Source: Eledone cirrhosa
Taxonomy: Eukaryota; Mollusca; Cephalopoda; Octopoda; Eledonidae
Length of the DNA stretch: 64,000 nucleotides
Assembly: GCA_964016885.1 (NCBI GenBank)
Contig: OZ024748.1
Span: 32,694,791 to 32,758,790 of the forward strand
Direction: 5' to 3'
The notes under the pieces are model-generated. The model searched no databases. It was not told the DNA's origin and saw only the letters and a list, made by a program, of their open reading frames with translations. The translations under genes were made by a program, and so were the position numbers. Of the stretch, positions 12,900 through 26,254 are shown one piece after another; the stretch's first letter is position 1, and every line of letters starts with the position of its first letter.

Positions 12900-15088
12900 C
12901 AGCCATTTCACATACCACATCAAAACACCACAACACACCACATACCACACCACAGCAGACATATACAAACCAGGTAGTTATATCTGAGATCTTACTTACC
13001 AAGTGCAGTGGAACTAATCAGATTGGACCAAGGAAACAATGGATGAAATTGAATTGGATCAGAAAGAAAGAAAAAAATAGAGAATATATTTATTTGCCGT
13101 TGTGTTGCCAAACGATGCCAAAAGCCATTGACCTGCATCTTTGGTCAAGAAGGCCATTGGAGCATCACTCACAGAAGCTGATACAGCAGCCAGCTTGACA
13201 GCCGATATAGGTAGCACCAACAATTATCACTACCATTAACAAGAGGAAGGCAACGACAGAAACTGTGACAATAGCAACGACACCCGCATCTTCGATTAAA
13301 GAAGGCGCCCGAGCCCCAGCAACCAGCCTGGCAGCCCGAATAGGTAGCTGTTTCAACCACCACCACCATAAACAACAGGATGGCAGCGACAGCAGCGGTG
13401 ACATTAACAACAACAACATATATGTGTATACACCAACAACTTACCAGCAAACACAACCACTACCATTAACAAGAGGAAGTCAACTCCCATCATCAATGAC
13501 ATTAACAACAACACATGTTTTCAGGAGTGAAAGACTCGCCTTTAGCCACAAGGTTCTATGAGAAACTGCTAACATGCTCGCATGTGTGCGTGCTGAACAC
13601 TGGGGCTCCCACTGGGAAAAACCGCCTGTTTTCTTTTTTGTATATTCATCCATTCATTCATTTATTCATTTGTTAACATTCTACCTTCTTGTGTGTCCCC
13701 CTCCATGCAGCCCCTTCTTTTCTCTCTTGTCTTCTGACGCCTCCATATCTGATGTAGGTGACCTATGAGGCCCTCTTATCAGCACTTTGCCTTCCACCCA
13801 CACAGTTGTGTCTAGCACCTAGGCTTGTGGCAGCCAGCCACTCACTCCTGATGCCGCTTCGTGCCCTACGCCCCATCCCCAACCCCCACCAGTCAACACC
13901 TGCAGCATCTCGCATAGTGGAGATGCAGAAAATGTCTCTTCGCCTCGTCTGCCCAGCCACGGCTGTCTAGCACATCATCAGATGAGACAGCAACCTTGCC
14001 TGATGCCCAAGCGTCGCTGGTCATCATTGCTCGGCTCAGGCGGTGCCGGAAGATCCGACTCAGGATCCCGAGAGCAGTCCGGGTGCCTATAGCCACTTTC
14101 CGTGCTTCCTCGATTGGGAGTGCCCTGGACTCCAATCAAGCCAGCGACTGGGACTGACTCTTCTAATTCGCCCCACTTGCCCTGGGCCTCCGCATCTCTT
14201 GCCTTGTCCGAGGCGGCCGGTTGACAGCAGCCTTTGTCAAGGCCATTCCAAGCGTCCCTAAGGGCACCACACAACCTGCTCTCGGGTGCCCCTATTCCTC
14301 CAACCCTGAGGCCAGCACCAAGCGTTTGCGTGACCGTGTAAACGCCAAATTAATCAAGGGTGATGTCTCGGCTGCAGTCAGAGTGGTTGCCTCAGAGGAG
14401 ATCCTGGCTGCCTTGCAAATCAAGCACCCTGAACCACTCGCTGATCTCAGACCCATAGCTCCACCCGATCCCCACTTGCTCCGTGTGGCTTCCAATTCAG
14501 ACATCATGTCCGCTATCAAGTCCTTCCCAGCTAGTAGCAGCGGAGATGCTGATGGTATCCGGCCTGGCCACCTCAAGGACTTGCTATCTCCCCTCTCCAC
14601 TGAGGCCGGGCGCTGCCTTTTGAGTGCAATTCTGGCACTCACCAATAAACTAATCCATGGAGCCCTGGACCCTCACGACCAAGGCCTCTTTTTCAGCTAG
14701 CCTGACCGCTCTCAGGAAGAAAGAGGGTGGCATACGCCCCATCTCTGTGGGCAATGTCTTCCAGGGGCTGGTTGCCAAGCTGGTCTGCAGGTCCATAACA
14801 CCTGAACTGGGTGAGGAGTTCAGTCCCGTGCAACTGGGTGTCTGCGTGTGAGGGGGGCAGCACATGCAACCAGGCAGTTCTTCAACAGCTGCCCACCGGA
14901 ACTGGCATCCAGGCACTCCCGGCACCTCATTGTCAATGTGATTGGCATTAGGAAGGGCATCCAGCCATAGAAAACCAGCCAGAAACACTCCTATATGAGG
15001 TGTCACGGTCACCTGACACAACTTGCCTTAAAATAGGACCTGTGTAACCCATGGAAGATAGATGTTAATCGATGATGGTGATGATGAT
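12900..15088 (+). mobile_element. LINE family A, copy 1 (decayed)
   Basis: Homologous to 24050-26254 and, in parts, to 29455-29892 and 33350-34625. The 5' part is CA-rich with no clear protein. The middle encodes reverse-transcriptase-type sequence. The 3' end is GGGCATCCAGCCATAGAAAA, then AGATAGATGTTAATCGATGA and a (GATGAT) tail, which is the usual LINE-type end in this window. The 5' boundary is uncertain because the whole block is duplicated together with the neighbouring zinc-finger flanks. Confidence 0.75.
14010..14880 (+). pseudogene. LINE A reverse transcriptase fragment
   Basis: Translated pieces read RIPRA near 14070, RVNAKLIKGDVSAAVRVV at 14333-14386, DADGIRPGHLKDL near 14545, then ASLTALRKKEGGIRPISVG (14696-14752) and PVQLGV (14824) followed by GAAHATRQFF after a frame disruption. 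The last blocks resemble the start of a non-LTR reverse transcriptase domain (GG-I/V-RPI, then PVQ-G). The longest open frame, 14221-14700, is 159 codons and ends where the frame shifts at TTTTTCAGCTAG. The catalytic YADD region is absent: sequence passes from the N-terminal RT motifs directly to the LINE 3' end. Non-functional. The LINE clade cannot be fixed by eye. Confidence 0.75.
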
Positions 15089-15200
15089 ATATATGTAGTG
15101 TACACATAGTATGTATAGTGCATATATATATATATGATAAATGCTGGTGCCAAGCCGTTTCAGCCATTCCTCTGGACATTATATATAGTGTATGTATATA

Positions 15201-15290
<90 letters not shown>

Positions 15291-15327
15291 TATATACATA
15301 CACTATATATAATGTCCATATATATAA

Positions 15328-15375
<48 letters not shown>
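15089..15375. repeat. (TA)n-rich stretch after LINE A copy 1
   Basis: Two TA tracts (about 15202-15288 and 15320-15374) flanked by TATATAGTGTATGTATATAG. The paralogous place at 26255-26370 has only short TA runs, so both the tracts and the following 15376-16113 segment are specific to this copy. Confidence 0.85.
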
Positions 15376-15378
<3 letters not shown>

Positions 15379-16108
15379 AGAGGTATAGAGATTGTTTTAG
15401 CGAGAAGCTAACAGCATTTTATAACATATATGCGACTATAACGTCAAGATGGGAAAAGTAGTTAACGTAAGATTTAGGAAAAATAATTCAAACTCATCTC
15501 AAAAGAGAATCAGGATACAAATTCATCCACAGAATTTAGTGCAATCCAGGGAAAAATCAATAGACCTTTAACTCATGATAAAATAAAGTTTAAAACACTT
15601 ATCCTTCAATTTGGAATAACATCAAATGCTCTGTATAGTCTTAAAAGACTATTTCATGAAAACTTTCAGTGGAGATGGTCACGGTTGGATTTCATTCATC
15701 AGCAGAGCTCAACAGAAAACTAGGGCTCTCACAGTATTATAATCCGAAAAAGGGAATTCTAAAACTGGCTAGTTCGCCATCATGTGTAGTTATGAAAAAG
15801 CACATGGGGAAAAACGGGGCTAGTGACGTCAGGATGTAAGTGAATGTTTATTTACAAGAAATAGCAGTCAAATACATTCTGAAAAAAACTCTACAAAAGG
15901 AGTTCAGCAAAAATAGCAATAATTATCACAGTTTTTATGAAAAAAACCGGGATTAGTCACAGATAGTTTAAGCACTCTAGGAAAAGAATCCGAGTATAAA
16001 TATAAATGAGAGGTATAGAGATTGTTTTAGCGAGAAGCTACCAGCATTCTATAACATATATGCGACTATAACGTTAAGATGGGAAAAGTAGTTAACGTAA
16101 GATTTAGG

Positions 16109-16113
<5 letters not shown>
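15376..16113. repeat. Copy-specific segment with ~105-bp terminal direct repeats
   Basis: GAGGTATAGAGATTGTTTTA through GTAAGATTTAGGAAAAA occurs at 15379-15485 and again at 16007-16112 with few differences, bounding about 520 bp of AT-rich sequence without a gene. The paralogous position near 26370 lacks all of it. The second repeat ends in about 25 A residues followed by (TA)n. This could be an unidentified element with short direct terminal repeats, or a local duplication. Confidence 0.6.
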
Positions 16114-16136
<23 letters not shown>

Positions 16137-16167
<31 letters not shown>

Positions 16168-16217
16168 TACATACATACACTATATCTTTCATTTATATAT
16201 ATATATATATACCTTTC

Positions 16218-16262
<45 letters not shown>
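16137..16262. repeat. (TA)n microsatellite cluster
   Basis: TA tracts separated by ACCTTTCATT and CTACATACATACAC. It continues into 16263-16631, which is homologous to the flanks at 26370-26805 and 30010-30450 (TCACTGGTGCC, CTTGGACAACATGACATATA) and has no gene. Confidence 0.85.
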
Positions 16263-16267
<5 letters not shown>

Positions 16268-16631
16268 TATAATAGTTGTAATGTCACTGGTGCCTATCCC
16301 TTGGACAACATGACATATAGTCTATATATATTATACAATATTCTATACATATATGTACACACATTGACAAACATATATATACATATAGAAGGGTCGGGTG
16401 AGGAGCTTATAGACTGACCAAGTTACTCTCATGGAATGAGACAATGTATACACACAAAAATATGTATACAAACACATATATTTTATAGTGAAGTCATACA
16501 GCATATTGTAATATAATATTTTCAAAGGGAGGTACATTGTGACCTTAAGCAAGACACATCATTCCACATGTCTCTAATGTTTTTGTTTTTCATCTTTTCA
16601 TTTCCATTTTTTTAATGCTTTATTACCTTTA

Positions 16632-17365
16632 TAACGGCGGCGAAGATTCGAAACCGAATCTGAGCTTTCCCGCCTCTGGGACAAGCAGTGGTAAGTTGTT
16701 TACGCTCAAGAGACTAACCCCTTGGGAGAGGCTAAACACAGGTCAGAGGTGTTTACGCCTGACAGAAAATAGGTCAGAGGATATATCCATCTTTCTGACT
16801 TGTTTACGCTTGGCAAACTAATCCCTTGGGAGACTAACCAAACTTCAGAGGATATATCTATCCTTCTAACTTCAACTCTTATAAATACAGGGGTTGTTTA
16901 CGCCCCGACAGAAAAGAAGTGATATACAGACAAGACAAGTCGCATTTACAAGCTCTCGTCATGAAAAACCAGTCTGCCACTTATTCTCACCTTCCTGGCT
17001 GATCGCTGACTCCTGCAATACAAACAAGCAAATAGACTGATACGCACACACGCATTCATAGTGAGTTCAGTATTTTTACACGCACCATTTTTGTTTATAC
17101 ATATTGTATCTTTCTGATACAGTACAAATTATATTATAATCGTATTCTGAGATACTTGAATTTACGTGGCTCGAAGATCCACCAAATTATTGTATTAATA
17201 TTTTGTGTTATTGATTTTATCATTCAATATTCAAATTGAATATGGTTATAATAAAATAAACTTTGTAACAACACAATCCTGGTATTTTTCTTTACATCGA
17301 CACCACCATACCAACAGTTACATCCATCCACTTATCGTTACAACCACACATAATATTCCGTTACA
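16632..17365 (+). mobile_element. Solo LTR
   Basis: 734 bp beginning TAACGGCGGCGAAG and ending ATATTCCGTTACA, with complementary ends TAACGG/CCGTTA. It is flanked by CCTTTA on both sides (16626-16631 and 17366-17371), consistent with a target duplication. Inside are a TATA-like CTTATAAATACAGG near 16878 and poly(A)-signal-like AATAAAATAAAC near 17251. Orientation is taken from that order. Three paralogous flanks (about 20312, 26807 and 30450) read ATTACCTTTAATAATGTG without the insert. No internal retrotransposon genes are present. The family is probably Gypsy-like by end sequence, but that is not proven. Confidence 0.8.
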
Positions 17366-17413
17366 CCTTTAATAATGTGTTTTGTTTTAATATGGACAGT
17401 TATGTAAAATTAA

Positions 17414-17600
17414 TAGTTGTTTCTACATTTGGCACAAGGCCAACAATTATACCAGTGTATTACTGGTACTTTATTTTATCGACCCCGTAAGGATGAAAGA
17501 CAAAGTTAACCTCGGCGGGATTTGAACTCAGTCCGTAAAGGGACGTAACTGTGCTGTAAAGCACGGCCTCCGACCCTCTACCGATACTGCCAATCCACCG
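17414..17600 (-). mobile_element. tRNA-derived SINE (type 1)
   Basis: Reverse complement of the 11964 SINE, nearly full length (TTGTTTCTACATTTGGCACA to TGCCAATCCACCG), flanked by TAAAATTAATA / TAAATTAATA. The same site is occupied at 26862 and empty at about 20350. Confidence 0.9.
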
Positions 17601-19253
<1,653 letters not shown>

Positions 19254-19270
19254 AATATGTGGGAAATCTT

Positions 19271-19949
19271 TAGTCTCTTACAATAAAATAACTCTAAGAA
19301 AAAGATTTTTCCGAGCCATATATTATAATTGAATATAAAAGAAAAACGAACACAGATATATACATATATGTGTCCAAATCGCAAGGGACCAGATTCGCTA
19401 AGGTGAAAAGAATACTAACTATAGACAATAGGGTTTGCCTGTCTCAATTTAAGAAAAATTCAAGAAAATAAATACAAACCAGAATTGTGGTAACTACCAA
19501 TCACCCAGACAGCTCTTGCTGCTGTTTCGCAATATTAATTGTGAATAGAAATACCAATTCTAGCTCATCAGTGGGTGAAAAATTAGTATTCTAGACACTT
19601 CTAAGTATATTAAAAAACTGAAAGAAGTGTCTATGATACTAATTCTTCACCCACTGATGAGCTAGAATTGGTATTTCTATTCACAATTGATATTGCGAAA
19701 CAGCACCGAGAGCTGTCTGGGTGATTGGTAGTTACCACAATTCATGGTTTGCATTTATTTTCTTGATCTTTTTTCGTAAATTGAGACAGGCAAAACCTAT
19801 TGCCTATAGTTAGTATTCTTTTCACCTTAGCAAATCTGGTCCCTTACGATTTGAACACATATATCTGTGTTCGTTTTTCTTTTATATTCAATTATAATAT
19901 ACGGCTCGGAAAAATCTTTTTCTTAGAGCTATTTCATTGTAAGAGACTA
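19271..19949. mobile_element. Fold-back MITE with ~330-bp terminal inverted repeats
   Basis: Left arm 19271-19602 and right arm 19623-19949 are near-perfect reverse complements, separated by a loop of about 20 bp. Ends are TA-GTCTCTTACAAT and ATTGTAAGAGAC-TA, suggesting a TA target duplication as in Tc1/mariner-like MITEs. It sits inside the would-be tenth finger of the zinc-finger locus: GGGAAATCTT before it, and TTTTGAGTTTCTAACTC after it resembling the rest of the finger. No transposase is encoded. Confidence 0.88.
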
Positions 19950-19978
19950 TTTTGAGTTTCTAACTCAATATATACCTT

Positions 19979-20032
<54 letters not shown>

Positions 20033-21230
20033 TATTTTTATTTTTTAATACATTACTCAAAGGGAAGAAATATACTGACATATATCAAAGATTACCATAA
20101 TGTATACACACAAATATATATTATATATATGTATACAAACAGATATATATTTTATAGTAAAGACATACAGCATATTGTAATATAATGTTTTCAATTCTCA
20201 GCCAGGTCTTCAATTCTCAGCCACATTGTGTCTTTAAGCAAGACATCATTCCACATGTCTCTCATGTTTTTGTTTTTCATCTTTTCATTTCCATTTTTTA
20301 AATGTTTTATTACCTTTAATAATGTGTTTTGTTTTTAATATAAACAGTTATGTAAAATTAATAATGTTATTTATACAAATCTGAATAAATTACTAACATA
20401 TCGATTGAACGTGTGAATTAACATAACGGAAGTTGTTTCTGAATGTATTAAATTGTGTAGGGGACTTTTAAGTCATGACACCGGTGTCAACTGGACAGTG
20501 AAATATTACCATTTATATCAGCTGCATTGTTACAGCTTAAACCTCATCTAATTTTATCTTTTATGGTGATTATTTCATATTAAGGTGAACGTTAATGTTT
20601 GTAAATAACATAAAATGACTTATTTACCTTATAGTTGTTGTTTTATCACCTGTATTATTAAATATTGAAGTGGTTGTTCAACATTTTACAGGACAGGAAA
20701 ATATTATTTTAATCAGAAATCAGTGAAAATTTAGTTCTTCCTAAATTTTCTTGACTTTATATTTGGTCTTGAAAACTAAAGTACGTATTATTTCGTTTTC
20801 CATCACAAACATTGTGAACTTTTCTACTATCTGAAGTGAAATATCTTGATTTATTACAACACTTACACACATATTTCTACACACACACGCATCTATTTAT
20901 TTATTTCTCTCATACGTACACACTGTATGTCTGTATTGAAATTATGGATATTAATTCTCTTGTCACCTGAACTATCGTCAATAACAAGAACCTTAAATTA
21001 CGAAGACTTATTCGTCTGTTTTATGAGCTGAGGATGTTATTGTGAATAGAGCTCTCACCTTAACAAAAATTAAAAAAAATATATATATATATACACACGA
21101 CACACACATAAGCACTTGCTTTTTCTTCTTCGAAGATCAGTCTTACGCTTTCATACATCTTATTACTTTACCAACTGAATGCTACATTTCGTAATATATG
21201 AGTGGAAGTGGTGAGATTCCTTTATGAAAT
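19950..21230. other. Flank between zinc-finger loci 1 and 2
   Basis: No gene. Starts with a (TA)n tract at about 19981-20027. From about 20100 it follows the standard upstream flank (GTATACACACAAATATATAT, CATACAGCATATTGTAATAT, GACACCGGTGTCAACT). Unlike loci 1 and 3 it has no SINE at about 20350 and no LTR at about 20312. The downstream flank of locus 1 is nearly absent, so loci 1 and 2 are only about 2 kb apart. Confidence 0.65.
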
Positions 21231-21713
<483 letters not shown>

Positions 21714-22239
21714 ACCCCAACACTGTGAAATATGAAAAACACAAATATATAGACACACTTTGGAAGGCAGAATATAAAATGTGAAGCTTGAGAAATCTTA
21801 TACATCTCAACACATATGTTGTGTGTGTGTGTATATATATTTTATTATTATTATTTTTTAATACATCACTCAAAGGGAAGAAATATACTGACATATATCA
21901 AAGATTACCACAATAACTAGGGAGCAGAGGACAAGATATGCTAGACATTGCAACTGAGGGTAGGATGAGCTGGCTATTGTGGTGGATACCTAAACATTGT
22001 AAGACCATAGTGGGATGACTGAGATTGACCTACATAGATCAAATGTCTCAGGATGTCCAGCTGGAGATTAATGATCTCAGGAATGCCATAGACATCTAAA
22101 AAAGAAGAGTAGAATTGTTCTGGCCAATCCACCTGACCTAATAAATCTAAACTATAACAAAGTAAGGAGCGCGGGACTGTGTACGGTTTATAATTTTTTA
22201 TCCCATTAGTAAAATAAGTTGGATTACTTTGAATAAATA
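21714..22239. other. 3' flank of zinc-finger locus 2
   Basis: No gene. Homologous to 29080-29454, 31567-32095 and 36000-36300 (CACTGTGAAATATGAAAAAC, AATACATCACTCAAAGGGAA, GGATGTCCAGCTGGAGATTA). It may include the 3' untranslated region of the family; no clear AATAAA is placed right after the stop. Confidence 0.6.
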
Positions 22240-22412
22240 ATTGTTTCTACTTTTTGGCACAAGGCCAGCAATTACCTGGTACTTTATTTTATCGACCCCG
22301 TAACGATGAAAGGCAAAGTTAACTTCGGCGGGATTTGAACTCAGACCGTAAAGAGACATAACTATGCTGGAAAGCATGGCGTCCAACTCTCTACCGATAC
22401 TGCCAATCTACC
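22240..22412 (-). mobile_element. tRNA-derived SINE (type 1), first of a pair
   Basis: Reverse complement of the 11964 SINE, TTGTTTCTACTTTTTGGCAC to ATACTGCCAATCTACCGA. It has a small deletion after CCAGCAATTA. Preceded by CTTTGAATAAATAA, which reappears after it. Confidence 0.9.
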
Positions 22413-22430
22413 GATCTACTTTGAATAAAT

Positions 22431-22614
22431 AATTGTCTCTACTTTAGGCACAAGGCCAGCAATTACACAGTGCATTACTGGTACTTTATTTTATCGACCC
22501 TGTAAGGATGAAAGACAAAGTCAACCTCGGCGGGATTTGAACTCAGATCGTAAAGGGACGTAACTATGCTGGAAAGCATGGCGTCCGACCCTCTACTGAT
22601 ACTGCCAATCCACC
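22431..22614 (-). mobile_element. tRNA-derived SINE (type 1), second of a pair
   Basis: A full-length minus copy directly following the first, with CTTTGAATAAATAA between them and TGAATAAATAATGAATG after. The paralog at about 32085-32105 reads CTTTGAATAAATAATGAATG with neither SINE. Confidence 0.9.
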
Positions 22615-24050
22615 TCCCTGAATAAATAATGAATGAATATTACATAATTTATCTAGTAAATTTCGGGGCTGTTGATTAAATATATTTTATAGCTTATTTA
22701 AAGATTCACTTCTTTAAAATTTCGGAAATGTCAACACTTCCAGTTAGCCATCGCTTAAATAAACATTCATATATTTCCGTCACTAATTTTCTCCAAATGC
22801 AGTTTATATATGATATCGTCTTTTTTAATGTATCATGGATTATGTTACTGATTAAATAAGACAGTGTAACACACAATTTCTATGTATTATATATTGTTAA
22901 TTACGATTTTATTTGATGTATCATATCTACATGTATATATAACTGCATGTAATATCAATATGCACACTACACATGCTAGCAGAAAATAATAATAATATTA
23001 ATATATATTGATGAACATTTATTATGGTGAAATATGTTGGAAATCATTCTCAGAGGTTTTCTATTGTAATTAACAAATACACCCTGTAGACAGTACCCCT
23101 TCATATTATTTGTCATTAAGGGCTATTACAGAGACACAATCTCATTTCATTGTTGAGGGTGGTGGATTTGCAGAATCAGTAGAGTGTCATTCGATATGCT
23201 TTGTGTCATAAAGTAAGAGTCCTTTATGTTCTGGGTTTAAATCATGCCATGGTCAACTTTGACTTTCATCCATTCAAGCTTGATAAAAAACAGTAACAGT
23301 AATTCACTGGGCCTGATTTAATTGGCATTCCCCTTTCTCTTCAAATTGCTGGCCTTGAGTTTTGACTCAAGGCCAGCAATTTGAAGAGAAAGTAGAAACA
23401 TTTATTTAAAGTCTATAAAACAATAGATAGAATGCTTTCTGCCATATTTTCCAGGTTCTTTGCTCTCTCAGTTTAAATCCTGCTGAGGTCAACTTTCTTT
23501 CGTTCATTCATGATTGATAAAAAACAATACCAGTCTATCACTGGGGTCTGTTCTTCCTCTCTATATTTCTCTCTCCTTCTCTGGGAGAAATCAACTGTTC
23601 TAACCTGGAGAGTGAAGGGCTCCACCAACCTTCAAATGTCCAGTGACACCCTTATGACTACATCATTTAAAAAAAACAAAAACATTGATATGTTTATATG
23701 TTTATTTTGTAAACCTTAACTGGTTTATATTTATATTTATGACAAAATATCCACATGTGTAAATAAAAACAATTGCATAACTTTAATATTTGTTGGGTGG
23801 TACTTTCATGACAGTTGAAATTTTGACTTTTTCTAAAAAATATTTCACATTTGAAAATATTTTCTTCTCTTTTTCTTCACCCATTTATTTCTGAGAAGGT
23901 TGTAGGGGTAGAGTCCTCACATACCCCTTCTAGGTCATATGTGTGTAAAATTTCCTCTTTACACTACACACACACACCATATCAAAACACCACAACACAT
24001 AACATACCACACCACAACACATACAAACAAGGTAGTTATACCAATCCAGG
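22615..24050 (+). repeat. Duplicated spacer with two old SINEs
   Basis: Homologous to 12151-12900 and 32100-33350. The two diverged SINEs lie at about 23165-23395 and 23405-23545. At 23345-23395 the phrase TTGCTGGCCTTGAGT is followed by its own reverse complement (ACTCAAGGCCAGCAATTTG), a local snap-back duplication that the other copies lack. No gene. Confidence 0.65.
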
Positions 24051-26254
24051 ATCTTGATTTTAGTGATATTTTTGTAATAAATCTCATCTCAGTTCTTACT
24101 TACCAAGTGGAGTGGAACGCATCAGATTGGACCAAGGAAACAATGTTTCCATTGGTCTTCCCAATTGATGATATTGAATTGGATCAGAAAGAAAGAAAAA
24201 AAAATAGAGAATATATTTATTTGCCGTTATGTTGCCAAACGATGCCAAAAGTCATTGACCTGCATCTTTGGTCAAGAGGGCCATTGGAACATCACTCACA
24301 GAAGCTGATACAGCAGCCAGCTTGACAGCCGATATAGGTAGCACCAACAATTATCACTACTCACAAGAGGAAGGCAACGACAGAATCTGTGACAATAGCA
24401 ACGACACCCGCATCTTCGGTTAAAGAAGGCGTTCAAGCACCAGCAACCAGCCTGGCAGCCCGGATAGGAAGCAGTTTCAACTACCAACATCATCAACAAG
24501 AGGATGGCAGTGACAGCAGCGGTGACATTAACAACAACAACATATGTGTATACACCAACAACGTACCAGCAAACACTACCAATACCATTAACAAGAAGAA
24601 GCCGACTCCATCATCAGTGACAATAACAACAACACATGTTTTCAGGATTGAAACGCTCACCTTTAGCCACAAGGTTCTATGAGAAACTGCTAACATGCTC
24701 GCATGTGTGCGTGCTGAATTCTGGGTCTTCCCACTGGGAACAAACCCGTTTTCTTTTTTGTATATTCATCCATCCATTCATTCATTTATATATTTGCTAA
24801 CATTCTACCTTCTTGTGTGTCCCCCTCCATGCACCCCCATCTTTCCTCTCTTGTCTTCTGACGCCTCCATATCTGATGTAGGTGAGCTATGAGGCCCTCT
24901 TATCAGCACTTTGCCTTCCACCCACACAGTTGTGCCTAGCACCTAGGCTGGTGGCAGCCAACCACTCACTCCTGATGCCGCTTCGTGCCTCATGCCCCAT
25001 CCTCCATCCCCACCAGTCAACACCTACAGCAACTCGCATATTGGAGATGCAGCAACTGTCTCTCTGCCTCGTCTGCCCAGCCACGGCCGTCTAGCACATC
25101 ATCAGATGAGACAGCAACCTTGCCTGATGCTCAAGCGTCGCTGGTCATCATCGCTCGGCTCAGGCGGTGCCAATAGATCCCACTCAGGATCCCGAGAGCA
25201 GCCCGGGTGCCGGTAGCCGATGCCCTTGTTTCCTCAATTGGGAGTGCCCTGGACTCCAATTGAACCAGCGTCTGGGTGCATCTCTTCTAATTCGCCCCAC
25301 TTGCCCTTGGCCTCTCCATCTCAGGCACTGTCCAAGGCAGCCGGTCGACAGCAGCCTTTGTCAAGGCCAATGTTTCATCCTTTGGGCAAGTGCCCATTCC
25401 AAGCATGCCTAAGGACACCACACACCCCGCTCTCGGGTGCCCCCAATCCTCCACCCCTGAGGCCAGCACCAAGCGTTTGCATGACCGTGTAAACGCCAAA
25501 TTAATCAAGGGTGATGTCTCGGCTGCAGTCAGAGTGGTTGCCTCAGAAATCACTGTCCTACAAACCACCGAGGAGATCCTGGCTGCCTTGCGAATCAAGC
25601 ACCCTGAACCACTCGCTGATCTCAGACCCATAGCCCCACCCGATCCCCACTTGCTCCGTGTGGCTTCCAATGCAGACATCATGTCCGCTATCAAGTCCTT
25701 CCCAGCTAATAGTAGCGGAGATGCTGATGGTATCCGAACTGCTCACCTCAAGGAGTTTCTATCCCCCCTCTACGCTGAGGCCGAGTGCTGCCTTCTGAGT
25801 GCAATTGTGACACTCACCAATAGGCTAATCTATGGCGCCTTGGACCCTCACCCCCAAAGCCTCTTTTTTGGCCTGCCTGACGGCTCTCAGGAATAAAGAG
25901 GGTGGCATATGCCCCATCTCTGTGGGCAAGGTGCTCCAGGAGCTGGTCTGCAGGTCCATAACACTTGAACTGGGTGAGGAATTCAGTCTGGTGCAACTGA
26001 GTGTCAGCATGTGAGAGGGGCCGCACATGCAACCAGGCAGTTCTTCAACAGCTGCCCACCGGAACTGGCGTCCAGGGACTTCAGGCACCTCACTGTCAAT
26101 GTGGTTGGCATTAGGATGGGCATACAGCCATAGAAAACCAGCCAGAAACACCCCTATATGAGGTGTCACGGTCACTCGACACAACTTGCCTCAGAATAGG
26201 ACTTGTGTAACCCATGGAAGATAGATGTTAATCGATGATGGTGATGATGATGAT
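24050..26254 (+). mobile_element. LINE family A, copy 2 (decayed)
   Basis: Second copy of the block at 12900-15088, with the same CA-rich 5' part (CAACAACAACATATGTGTAT), the same RT fragment and the same end (GGTCACTCGACACAACTTGC, ATGTTAATCGATGATGG, GATGATGATGA). Confidence 0.75.
25390..25980 (+). pseudogene. LINE A reverse transcriptase fragment, copy 2
   Basis: Open frame 25390-25896 (168 codons) carries RVNAKLIKGDVSAAVRVV, then EITVLQTTEEILAALRIKHP, DADGIRTAHLKEF and LDPHPQSLFF. It is longer than copy 1 by the segment ITVLQTTE, so copy 1 has a small deletion there. A frame shift then leads to ACLTALRNKEGGICPISVG in another frame (from about 25877), the N-terminal RT motif with RPI changed to CPI. 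No catalytic YADD remains before the LINE tail. Part of a dead element. Confidence 0.75.
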
